Shown piece by piece: positions 49,713 through 60,000 of a stretch of 64,000 nucleotides of DNA. The stretch covers positions 61,044,016 to 61,108,015 of the forward strand of contig CM039182.1 in assembly GCA_008360975.2 (NCBI GenBank), given 5' to 3'. The notes beneath the pieces are model-generated. The model had not been told where the DNA came from. It saw only the letters and a program-made list of their open reading frames with translations, and did not search any database. The translations under genes were made by a program, and so were the position numbers. Position 1 is the stretch's first letter, and every line of letters begins with the position of its first letter. This DNA is from Lichenostomus cassidix (taxonomy: Eukaryota; Chordata; Aves; Passeriformes; Meliphagidae).

Positions 49713-51293
49713 ATGATGCTCAGCTTATCTATATGGGTACTGTATCTCGCTCTCTATATTTTTCCTCAAATGGGATACTATCTGCCCGTCATATTGCTTC
49801 TGTTGCGACCAGGGAATGGCATGAGAATTGCTCTATTGGTTTATTATGCCTATGGCATGGTTACCTGTGAGGCAATGAACACCATTCGTTATATATACTC
49901 GACTTTGTCTGCCTGGCCTAACCTGAGCTGCTTTGTCTGGGACCTCCTCAGCAATCGCACCCACCCTCTGGGGCTAGGAAGAGAGAGCGGTTTCTTCCAA
50001 CATTTCAGGTCAGGCACAGCCGTCCTTGACAATATTGAGTTCTCCCTGGATGCTAAGGATGGCATAATTTTCCTGTCAGTTCTGTTTTCTTTTTTCTCTG
50101 CGACCAGCACCGTGTACCTCATGCTGAAGATCAGAACAATACTTTGTCTTCTTGAGGAGGAGAAACGAAGCAAATCAGCAGGCAAGAGGAAAAGAACCAA
50201 AGGAGCAGTCGACGTCTCAACACAGACCATCACCAAATCAGAACAGTTGAAGCCGGTAGCAGTTGCCCCCGTCCAGAAAAAGAAATCCAAGAGCAAATCA
50301 GTCCGCATAGTGACTGACGAGGATGCGGCAGGACCATCTCACCCAGCAGAAGAGACAGAGCCGGAGATCATCACTCGCTCTCTATCCCTGGGGGAGCTGC
50401 GGGACCTACGGAGGGAATTCACCCGGCAGGCAAACGAGTCCATCTTAACCTGGCTGCTCCGCATCTGGGATGCCGCCGCTAATGACACCATTCTGGACGG
50501 AAGTGAGGCCAGGCAACTGGGATCTCTGTCCCAGGATGTGGTTATTGACCAGGGGATTGGGAAAACCCAGGAAACTCTCAGCCTCTGGCGGCGATTGCTG
50601 GCGAGTGTACGGGACAGATACCTCTGCAAAGAAGACCTCCAGATGCACCAAAGAAAATGGAACACAATAGAACAAGGTATCCGATGCCTGAGGGAATTGG
50701 CCGTGCTAGAGATCATTTTCTCGGACAATGAGAGATTCCCCAAGAACCCAGATAATGTCCAGTGCACTTCACAAATGTGGCTAAGATTCGCACGGCTCGG
50801 ACCAGAGATATACTCTCGTTACCTGGCAACACTGCAGTGGAGGGAAGGCGAAGACAAGGTGGGCGTGTTAACAAACAAACTGAGAATTTATGAGGACACT
50901 GTCACCGCTCCACTACGCACCCAGGTCTCATCAGTGGAAACAAACCTGGCCGAGCAAGTCCGGAGCTTAATTGAAGAGAGCCTCCAGAAACTAAGGAAAG
51001 AGTTCAAGGAAGGATTTTTCCATGTCACACCGAAACCAACCCGAGTCTCTGCCATCAGGAGCAGACGTCCCCCAGCCAGGGAAAGAAGACAAACTCCACA
51101 ACGTGACCTCTGGTTTTTCCTTCAGGAGCACGGGGAAGACATGAGAAAGTGGGATAGGAAACCCACCTCCTCCTTAGCAGCCCGGGTACGTGAATTGATA
51201 AAGAAACATCCACTTCAGGAGGCTCATCTAGGTACAACACTGCCCCAGTCTCTTGTGGACAGAACCCCCGACAGAATGGAAGTGATAATATGA
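49713..51293 (+). CDS. ERVL Gag polyprotein, open frame
   Basis: An uninterrupted frame of 526 codons. The start at 49713 is the first ATG after the primer site and has good context (ATCACCATGA); the frame is open further upstream but without an ATG. The N-terminus is strongly hydrophobic: segments at about residues 2-17, 20-31, 37-50 and 117-140, with a possible glycosylation site NRT at 81-83 between them. A lysine-rich stretch follows at 151-197. Residues about 225-380 form the helical capsid-like region typical of ERVL Gag, with motifs TWLLRIWD (246-253), LWRRLLASVRDRY (291-303) and LRELAVLEIIF (326-336). A coiled-coil-like segment lies at 407-432. There is no CCHC zinc knuckle; an arginine-rich part at 449-465 may bind RNA, as in spumaviral Gag. 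Pol follows in a different frame. The absence of stops agrees with a young insertion but does not prove function. Confidence 0.9.
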   Translation: MMLSLSIWVLYLALYIFPQMGYYLPVILLLLRPGNGMRIALLVYYAYGMVTCEAMNTIRYIYSTLSAWPNLSCFVWDLLSNRTHPLGLGRESGFFQHFRSGTAVLDNIEFSLDAKDGIIFLSVLFSFFSATSTVYLMLKIRTILCLLEEEKRSKSAGKRKRTKGAVDVSTQTITKSEQLKPVAVAPVQKKKSKSKSVRIVTDEDAAGPSHPAEETEPEIITRSLSLGELRDLRREFTRQANESILTWLLRIWDAAANDTILDGSEARQLGSLSQDVVIDQGIGKTQETLSLWRRLLASVRDRYLCKEDLQMHQRKWNTIEQGIRCLRELAVLEIIFSDNERFPKNPDNVQCTSQMWLRFARLGPEIYSRYLATLQWREGEDKVGVLTNKLRIYEDTVTAPLRTQVSSVETNLAEQVRSLIEESLQKLRKEFKEGFFHVTPKPTRVSAIRSRRPPARERRQTPQRDLWFFLQEHGEDMRKWDRKPTSSLAARVRELIKKHPLQEAHLGTTLPQSLVDRTPDRMEVII

Positions 51294-51364
51294 CTGATCC
51301 TCTTGAAGGGACCTCAGGAACACATTTACAGGAGAAGAACATCGTGCACCAACAACAGGATTAG

Positions 51365-54300
51365 AGGAGCCCTGCCTCTAGCCAGGTAGAGGAAAGGGAT
51401 AATCGGATCTATTGGACTGTGTGGATCCGATGGCCTGGCACGTCTGACCCACAAAGATACACGGCTTTGGTTGACACCGGCGCTCAGTGCACCCTGATGC
51501 CATCCAGGTATGTGGGGACCGAATCCATTTCTATTTCTGGAGTGACAGGAGGATCCCAGCAGCTGACTGTACTGGAAGCTGAAGTGAGTTTAACTGGGAA
51601 TGAGTGGCAGAAACACCCCATTGTGACCGGTCCAGACGCCCCATGCATCCTCGGCATAGATTATCTCAGGAGTGGATATTTCAAGGACCCGAAGGGACAT
51701 CGCTGGGCTTTTGGGATAGCAGCCGTAGAGACAGAAGACATAAGACAACTGAATAGCCTGCCTGGTCTCTCAGACAACCCGTCTGCTGTAGGACTACTGA
51801 GAATTGAAGAACAGCAGGTACCAATCGCTACAGCAACAGTGCACCGCCGGCAATACCGCACTGACAGAGACTCTGTGGCCCCCATCCATAAGATGATTCG
51901 GGATCTGGAGAGCCAAGGGGTGGTCAGCAAGGCTCACTCACGCTTTAACAGCCCTATATGGCCGGTGCGTAAGTCCAGTGAAGAATGGAGACTGACGGTG
52001 GATTACCGTGGCCTGAATGAAGTCACACCACCACTGAGTGCTGCTGTACCCGACATGTTGGAACTTCAGTATGAGCTGGAATCCAAGGCAGCAAAGTGGT
52101 ATGCGACCATTGATATTGCCAATGCCTTTTTCTCCATTCCTCTGGCAGCAGAGTGCAGGCCTCAGTTTGCTTTCACCTAGAGAGGTGTGCAGTACACATG
52201 GAACCGACTGCCCCAGGGGTGGAAGCACAGTCCCACCATCTGCCATGGACTGATCCAGGCTGCTCTGGAAAAGGGTGAGGCTCCAGAACATCTGCACTAT
52301 ATTGATGACATCATTGTGTGGGGGGACACAGCAACGGAAGTATTTGGGAAAGGAGAGAAAATCATCAGAATTCTCCTGGAAGCCGGTTTCGCCATCAAGA
52401 AGAGTAAAGTCAAGGGACCTGCCCGAGAGATCCAGTTCCTGGGAGTAAACTGGCAAGATGGACGGCGTCAGATTCCTTCTGAGGTCATCAATAAGATCAT
52501 TGCGATGTCTCCACCAACCAACAAGAAGGAGACGCAAGCTTTCCTAGGCGCCATAGGCTTTTGGAGAATGCACATCCCTGAGTACAGCCAGATCGTGAGT
52601 CCTCTCTACCTCATAACCCGCAAGAAGAACGATTTCCACTGGGGCCCTGAACAGCAGCAAGCCTTCACCCAGATCAAACAGGAGATTGCTCATGCGGTAG
52701 CCCTTGGCCCAGTCAGGACAGGACCAGAGGTAAAGAATGTGCTTTACTCTGCAGCCGGGAACCATGGTCTGTCCTGGAGCCTTTGGCAGAAGGTGCCTGG
52801 CGAGACCCGAGGTCGACCACTGGGATTCTGGAGTCGAAGTTACAGAGGGTCTGAAGTCAACTACACTCCCACCGAGAAAGAAATCTTGGCAGCTTACGAA
52901 GGAGTCCAAGCCGCCTCAGAGGTGATCGGCACAGAAACACAACTTCTCCTTGCACCCCGACTGCCAGTGCTGGGGTGGATGTTCAAGGGAAGGGTTCCCT
53001 CTACTCACCATGCCACCGATGCCACGTGGAGCAAAGGGATTGCCCTCATCACACAGCGCGCCCGTATTGGAAACCCAAATCGCCCTGGGATTCTGGAAAT
53101 TATAACAAACTGGCCTGAAGGTGAGACTTTTAAATTATCTTCAGAAGATGCAGAGGAGCAAGTAGCACGTGCCGAGGAAGCACCCCCGTATAATGAACTG
53201 CCAGAGAGTGAAAGACGCTATGCCCTCTTCACCGATGGTTCCTGCCGAATTGTAGGCACAGATCGGAAATGGAAAGCTGCAGTATGGAGCCCCACACGAC
53301 AAGCTGTACAGGCTACCGAGGGACAAGGTGGATCGAGCCAGGTCTCGGAGCTTAAAGCCATCCAACTGGCTTTGGATATTGCCGAACGAGAGAAATGGCC
53401 AAGGCTTTATCTCTACACTGACTCTTGGATGGTAGCCAATGCACTGTGGGGATGGTTAGATCGCTGGAGAAAGGCTAACTGGCAGCGCAGAGGAAAACCC
53501 ATCTGGGCCGCTGAGATTTGGCAGGACATTGCCACCCGGGCAGAAAAGCTGACTGTGAAAGTTCGACACGTGGATGCACATGTACCTAAGAGTCGGGCTA
53601 ATGAAGAGCATCGTAACAACGAGCAGGTGGACCGAGCTGCCAAGGTGGAAGTGTCACAGGTGGATCTGGACTGGCAGCACAAAGGAGAATTATTTCTAGC
53701 TCATTGGGCCCATGATGCGTCTGGTCATCAAGGGAGAGATGCGACATACAGGTGGGCTCGTGACTGAGGGGTGGACTTGACCATGGACAACATCTCACAG
53801 GTCATGCACAGCTGTGAGACTTGCGCTGCAATCAAACAGGCCAAGCGGGTGAAGCCTCTGTGGTATGGGGGACGATGGTCAAAGTACAGGTATGGGGAAG
53901 TATGGCAAGTTGACTACATCACACTTCCCCAAACCTGCCAAGGAAAGCGCTACGTGCTGACCATGGTGGAAGCAACCACGGGATGGTTAGAGACCTACCC
54001 TGTGCCTCATGCTACTGCCCGGAACACCATCTTGGGTCTGGAAAAACAAGTCCTGTGGAGACATGGTACCCCTGAGAGAATCGAGTCTGACAATGGAACC
54101 CATTTCAAGAATGGCCTCATAAGCACCTGGGCTAGAGAACACGGAATTGAATGGATATACCATATCCCCTATCACGCACCAGCTGCCGGGAAAGTTGAAC
54201 GGTGCAACGGACTACTGAAGACAACTTTGAAGGCACTTGGCGGAGGAACCTTCAAAAATTGGGAAGTGAACTTAGCAAAGGCCACCTGGATGGTTAACAC

Positions 54301-54592
54301 AAGGGGTTCTATCAATCGAGCCGGTCCTGCCGAGTCCGAACCTTTGCACACAGTGGATGGAGATAAAGTCCCTGTGGTACACGTAAGAGGTTTTTTAGGA
54401 AAGACTGTTTGGATTAGTCCCACCTCAGGGAAAGGCAAACCCATCCGTGGAGTGGTTTTTGCCGAAGGACCTGGTTATACTTGGTGGGTGATGAAGGCAG
54501 ATGGGGAAACCCGTTGTGTACCACAAGGAGACCTTATCTTGAGTGAGAACTCTGTAGATGGTAATAGAATAAAGGGGTGGATAATGTCCTAG
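51365..54592 (+). pseudogene. ERVL Pol, broken by two in-frame stops
   Basis: One reading frame covers the whole of Pol, interrupted by TAG at 52178-52180 (inside RT, between motifs A and B) and TGA at 53765-53767 (at the N-terminal zinc region of integrase). Protease: DTGA at 51473-51484. Reverse transcriptase: LTVDYRGLN, TIDIANAFF (motif A), LPQGW (motif B) and YIDD at 52298-52309 (motif C). RNase H: TDGS, with its first Asp codon at 53234, and TDSW and DAHVP further on. Integrase: an HH-CC region with CETC downstream, and DDE residues at codons 53912 (D), 54089 (D) and 54197 (E), all present. The frame ends at TAG 54590-54592, six bases into the 3' LTR. The frame opens only after a stop at 51362, so Gag and Pol do not overlap as they stand. 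All key catalytic residues I could locate are kept, so decay is slight, but no full-length Pol can be made without suppressing the stops. Confidence 0.95.
54568..54580 (+). promoter_or_regulatory. Polypurine tract
   Basis: AATAAAGGGGTGG lies four bases before the 3' LTR, the expected place for plus-strand priming. It also lies within the last codons of the pol frame. Confidence 0.8.
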
Positions 54593-55050
54593 GTTGCAAT
54601 ATAGATGTAGTTAAGTATTCTATTACCACCAGCTGTGGGCCGTTAGCTGCTATCACCTGCTAATGACCCACTCTGGATGACAGGCAATGGGCCATCAGGG
54701 ACCCACCGTGTGACTCATGGACTTATCTCATCCCATTGTGGGATGCTCTGCCCAGGAGGGAGGAGCCAGGTGTTCCCACCTGGATATAACCTGGCCCTGG
54801 AACTGCCTGAGCTAGCCCTGTCTACTGGGTTCCCAGAGGACCAGAGCTACTACTGGATCTTCAGCTGGAGACTAGACCTTCACAGGATCACCGCTTCAAC
54901 TGGACTACTTCAGTTGGACTGCTACTACCACCCTAACAGGGTGTTAGGTTGTATCTGACTTTGTCAGTGCTTTTCCTTGTATTATTTCACTTATTTTTAA
55001 TTTCAATCTTGACTTGTGATCTCCCACTGGTTTGTTTTCAAACCAAGACA
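54585..55050 (+). repeat. 3' LTR of the ERVL, 466 bp
   Basis: It begins TGTCCTAGG and ends AAGACA, with a TATAA box at 54785-54789. Compared with the 5' LTR I count five substitutions and the lack of the 57-bp duplication. The 93-codon frame at 54677-54958 is the copy of the one in the 5' LTR. Confidence 0.96.
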
Positions 55051-55437
55051 CAGCACAGTGCAAAACAGGAGAAGCAGATCAGAGATTTCATTCTTCACCT
55101 TGCTTCCTAACGTGTTGGGAAAAGCTAGCCTAATTAAAGATGCTGTGATAGGAAGTTACAGTTCAATAACCTTCAGCTGAAGAGCATTACAACAAAGAGA
55201 GAGACTTATAAATAATGAAGTTAATAATAGCTCATAAAGAAGCTGAAACTATTTAACCTTCTAAGCTCAATTTACACACTGTGCTTCAACTTCCATAATG
55301 GTGAGGATGGGGAATAGGTAAATTGTGAATGTGCGTTTTAAACAATCTTGGGACTAAAGGTTTCATTTTACAAAGGTACACACAAAAGTAATCTCAGACA
55401 AGGTTAAGAGAGTCTTGTATAATGATTCTCAATAGCT
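55051..55437. other. Intron, nothing recognised
   Basis: AT-rich sequence between the provirus and a CR1 fragment. Confidence 0.6.
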
Positions 55438-56160
55438 TTTCATAGACAAGGTGTTCTGTAAGAGGCTGGATGAGCAGACAGTGAGGTAGACTGAAAACTG
55501 GCTGAGTGGCCATGCCCTGAGCATGGTGGTCACTGACACGAAGTCTAGTTGGAGGTCAGTAACTAACAGAGTGCCCCAGGGATCTGCACTGGGTCCAGTC
55601 CTGTTAGACATCTTTGTTAGTGGCCTAGAGGATGAAGCAGAGTGTACCTTCAGCGAGTTTGCTGATGACACAAACTTTGGACAAGTGACTGACAGACCAG
55701 GCAGTTGTGCTGCCATCCTGAACGGCCTTGACAGGCTGGAGAAATGGGCTCAGGAAGCCTGTGGAACCTCAGCAAGCTCAGCAAGGAGAAATGCAGAGTC
55801 CCGCATTTGTGGTGAGGAACAGCCCCACAACCACTACATTTTGGGGGCCACCCAGAAGGAAAGGAGACTGGTAGAAAAGGAGCTGTGGGTCCTGGTGGAC
55901 ACCAAGTTTGCCATGAGTCAGCACTTTGCCCTCACTGCAATAAAAGGTACCCTGGTATCAGTATCCTGGGCTGCGTTAGGCAAAGTGTTCCCAGCAAATC
56001 AAGGGAGGTGCTCCTTCTCTTCTGCTCAGCGCTGGTGAGGCCACACTTGGAGCAGCATCTTGTGCTGGGCTCCTCAGCACAAGAGAGATACGGGCATGCT
56101 GGACAAAGTCCAGTGCTGCTTGTTATCCTAAGATGGCACTCTGCTTGAGACTCTGGAATT
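55438..56160 (+). mobile_element. CR1 LINE fragment with part of the RT gene
   Basis: A 171-codon frame at 55523-56038 carries the C-terminal part of the CR1 reverse transcriptase: VTNRVPQGSALGPVLLDIFV, then the catalytic FADDT motif at 55658-55672, then LDRLEKWAQ. A second frame (55885-56148) continues the CR1 similarity (ALVRPHLEQ), which shows at least one frameshift. The typical 3' end with the GATTCTATG repeat is missing, so the piece is truncated at both ends and inactive. CR1 is a non-LTR retrotransposon common in birds and reptiles. Confidence 0.92.
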
Positions 56161-56618
56161 ACTGGAGAGCTCATTTTTATGTCTTTCTCTCTTTTCTGAC
56201 TGTTCAGTTGTTGTTTTGCATGTGATACTGAGACCTTAATTTTAACTTACTGCCACATGTGATGCATAGATGGTTTGTTTTCATGAATGAAAATATTAAT
56301 AAAATTGCAGCTTGTGTTTTTACTTTCTTTGTGGAAGAAAGTGTTCTAGAAACTACAGCACAGTCAACAAAAAAACGTGTATTAAAAAAAAAACAACTCC
56401 CTGCTGGTATTACAGATAACTATTTATAGTATATGGGCACTGAGGGTGACTTTTTATAAAAAGAATCTTGGGGAATTGGACTCACTAATTTCCGTGGGGA
56501 TCATATGAGAATTTTGTATGCCATTCTCTCAGCTCTGCTGTTTAAATGCAAAAATCATAAACTGTAACAGTATCACCAGGTTTTGCATCTGAACTGATCT
56601 GCCTTACTTGTACCCTAT
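56161..56618. other. Intron, nothing recognised
   Basis: AT-rich sequence with an A-run at about 56382-56392, ending at the target duplication of the solo LTR. Confidence 0.6.
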
Positions 56619-56623
56619 ATTAC

Positions 56624-57089
56624 TGTGTTGGTTTGAAAACAAACCAGTGGGAGATCACAAGTCAAGATTGAAATTAAAAATAAGTGAAATAATACAAGGA
56701 AAAAGCACTGACAAAGTCAGATACAACCTAACACCCTGTTAGGGTGGTAGTAGCAGTCCGACTGAAGTAGTCCAGTTGAAGCAGTGATCCTGTGAAGGTC
56801 TAGTCTCCAGCTGAAGATCCAGTGTAGCTCTCATCCTCTGGGAACCCAGTAGACAGGGCTAGCTCAGGCAGTTCCAGGGCCAGGTTATATCCAGGTGGGA
56901 ACACCTGGTTCCTCCCTCCTGGGCAGAGCATCCCACAATGGGATGAGATAAGTCCATGAATCACACGGTGGGTCCCTGATGGCCCATTGCCTGTCATCCA
57001 GAGTGGGTCATTAGCAGGTGATAGCAGCTAACGGCCCACAGCTGGTGGTAATAGAATACTTAACTACATCTATATTGCAACCTAGGACA
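56624..57089 (-). mobile_element. Solo LTR of the same ERVL family, reverse orientation
   Basis: It is 466 bp, the same length as the provirus 3' LTR, and differs from it by about seven substitutions and two one-base indels. Identical 5-bp flanks ATTAC at 56619-56623 and 57090-57094 prove an independent insertion. The TATAA box is at 56885-56889 on the minus strand. It has a single copy of the segment duplicated in the 5' LTR. Confidence 0.97.
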
Positions 57090-57094
57090 ATTAC

Positions 57095-60000
57095 TAATTT
57101 GCATTTTGTGTTTGCTCCAGACTCTTCAGGCCACAGCTGGCTGGAGGCCAGAGAAAGACCAAATGACTGAGTAGCAATTGTCACCTGCCTTTTCTATATC
57201 ATGCACAAGAAAGTTCCTGTAGGCACATGAGATTTGTATTCAGTTTCCCATTCACATGTCCTTGGGATGTGGGACTCAGAGCACTGCAGAACTCTATTTT
57301 AACTAAAAGTAAGGTGTTTCTTCTTTTTTTTTTCCCTTTCATAAGCCTAAAGTAGGTTTTCTCCTCAGATAGTACTTAAATCAAAATTATAACATACACT
57401 CCAAATTACAAGCTTTGAGTGCATCCTTCATTCACAGCTTCAGTTATCAGCAATAAGCAAAAGTTTGCTTTCTTCTTGTAGTTCTCAGCTGGCCTCATTT
57501 AGTTCCATCACCTGTTCTGTGTAGTCCTGCCCTTAGATTGTGAAAGCTTTGGGACAGAATGTTTTAAACACAGTGTCTATGGCCATCATAACAACATAAT
57601 AACTCAAGTCTGAGTTATCCTAGTGTGGTCTCCCAACTGCTTTCTGATGGTCAGAGACATATGCTATGCAAGCTGTTTTTCAGACAGCTCAGGTTTGTCT
57701 GAAAGAGTGGGAAATTATGAGGTTTGGTTTTGGTAAGTGATGTTGCTTCTGTGTGTCACACAGACAGCGTTAAAATCACAGAGCAGCCAAGAATCTGTGC
57801 AGTGCTAAATCTAAACCTTAAATGTCAAGTTCTGTGGGGCTTTTTGAGTGATGTGCATCTTTTATCTGACTCCCATGGAATTTATAAGTGTGAGACCAAT
57901 GGCAAAATGTTCTTTGCAAATATCAAGAAGTGGTGATCATATCCTCTGATCATTTTCCTGGGAACTGTCTGTGAACCATCTGAATGATACTGTCCCTAAT
58001 GTAAAAGGAGACATTTATTTATTTATTTATTTTTGCTTTGTGAATCTGAGTGTAAATACCTCCTTTCCTGGCTGTCCAAATCCAGCTGTTATAGGAAGCA
58101 TATATCAGTATCACTTTATTTGGCCAAGTTCAGGATTGCTGTATTCACACACTGAGACACATTGGGTACTGGGAGACCCCAGCATCGCTGTTGCACAGCT
58201 CACTGCCATCTGCACCATCTCTGCTCACCACTGCCCAGGACCCCAGCTGCCTGCAAAACCCCTGGTCTAAGAGCACAAAATGTGCCAGCTTTGCCAGCTC
58301 TTTAAAGAGAAGCTCCTTCCCCTTTGCAAGGCTGCCTTAAGCTGCTAATTAATAGAAAATGTTGGAAGGAATGATAGGTTGTTCTTGGTATTGGTTGTGT
58401 GGACAGAGTGCTGGATAACAACTGGCTGCATTTAGTCATTACTACATTTGGAGGGTTCTCACCATTTCTTCTCCTTGGCTTGCTTGCTCCTCTTGGGAAA
58501 AAAAGAAACTGCTTTCTGCAGTCCTCCCACCCCTGAACAAAAACAAAAATCCAGCCTTCCTCCTTCATTGAAGCTCTCTAAACTTTAGCAGGCATACATA
58601 GTTGTTCCATCATGGCAGCTGCTTCAACAGAAGATAAAGGAACCATGGTCCCAGTAAGAAAATCATTCTCTGTTGTATCAGGAGGATTAGCAGGAATGTT
58701 GTATTTTCTTTCACTAAGAAATGCTGTATTTCTTTCACTAAGAGCTCTACCCTTAGATTGGGAGTGGGGACACAGCACTGTGTAACAGCTTTTCACTGAG
58801 TCCTTTAGTGATCATGCAGACCTTCTGCTCAAAATTCCCCCTCTCAGCAAAGCCACCACCTGAGCTGTCCATGCCTGGCTCTTCCCAACATTGGGTCTCA
58901 CTGCAGCACCTTTTATTGGGTTGCTTTTCCCAAGTAAAGAGAGAAATCCTTATGGGTCAAGGAGCTTACCTGGAAGCTTTTGAGGACAGTTTACAGTATA
59001 GACTTTGGAAGCCACCTGAGACTCTCTGCAGTGTTTTAGGCTTAGAAGTTAAAAAATGGGCAGGGCTTCTCTGCACTGTGTGGGAACATGGAAGAGTTGA
59101 CTAAGATAGAATTAATTTTGACTTAATAACTTTATTCTGTGCCAATGAACTCTTTCAGTCTGCAGGATATCTTCTCATTAATAAACAGCAAGCTTGGGTC
59201 TTCCTTTAAATATTATATAAATATGCTGCAATGTAACATTAGTGATAAATAATTAAACAGCTAAAACTGTTTCATAAAAGCATTGGTAACTTTGTCACAT
59301 TGTTAACTGGTTTATATTTGGAGCAGTGTGGCTCACCCAGCAAAATATGGACCATGTTTAATTTCTTTTAATATCTCTCTGGTTCTACCGCCATAACTAT
59401 CTATACCTATACCTATCGGTGGGTTTATTCTCCACACTTCCATGTAAATCATCCAGGGAGTCTCTGAAGCAATCTGATGATAATAGTTGCTTGGCTTCCA
59501 GATATGTTTGTAAAATTACTACAGCTACTCATCAGAGCCTAATATCCTGGGGGTACAGCACAGTTCCTGTATTCCATAGATCGCTCCACTTCCTTTTGTG
59601 AGAGAGCTTGGGCTCTGTGGGCTTATTGAGTACTGTCCCAGTGTTCTGAAAGAGAGAACTCTTTCATTTATTTGAAATGAAAATATCATCTGGAAATTTC
59701 ATTTCAGAGCTCCAGGATATGTTGCTATCAATTCTGGGGGTTTGGAATGAAAGAAAGCAGGCAGATTTACATTTGGCTAGACCTCATATAGCTAGGCTGA
59801 GGTAATGAGCTGATTCATGTGTACGGCACTTAGAAGAATTGCATTAAATCATTCAGCATTATTAATGCTTACATTTCATTGCCTAGAGTGTGGCAATGGA
59901 GATGAAATATAAGAGTTTTTGAAATTGGGGGATTTTGCACTGTCCATGGAGACATTTAGATTCAAGACAAATTGAGTTAGAAGAGTGGTATACAAATGAA

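Larger units (their letters stand above)
49136..55050 (+). mobile_element. Near-complete ERVL endogenous retrovirus
   Basis: A 5.9-kb provirus in the order LTR, primer site, gag, pol, polypurine tract, LTR. Pol has the domain order and motifs of class III ERVL elements, whose pol is related to that of spumaviruses. The two LTRs differ by only five substitutions over 466 aligned bases plus one duplication, so it integrated recently. Gag is uninterrupted and pol has two in-frame stops. There is no env: integrase runs directly into the polypurine tract. Mammalian ERVL copies carry a dUTPase after integrase; none is visible here. The 5-bp flanks are GCAGC (49131-49135) and CAGCA (55051-55055), which share CAGC but are not an exact duplication. 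It lies sense to, and inside the presumed intron of, the KCNG gene. Confidence 0.96.
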
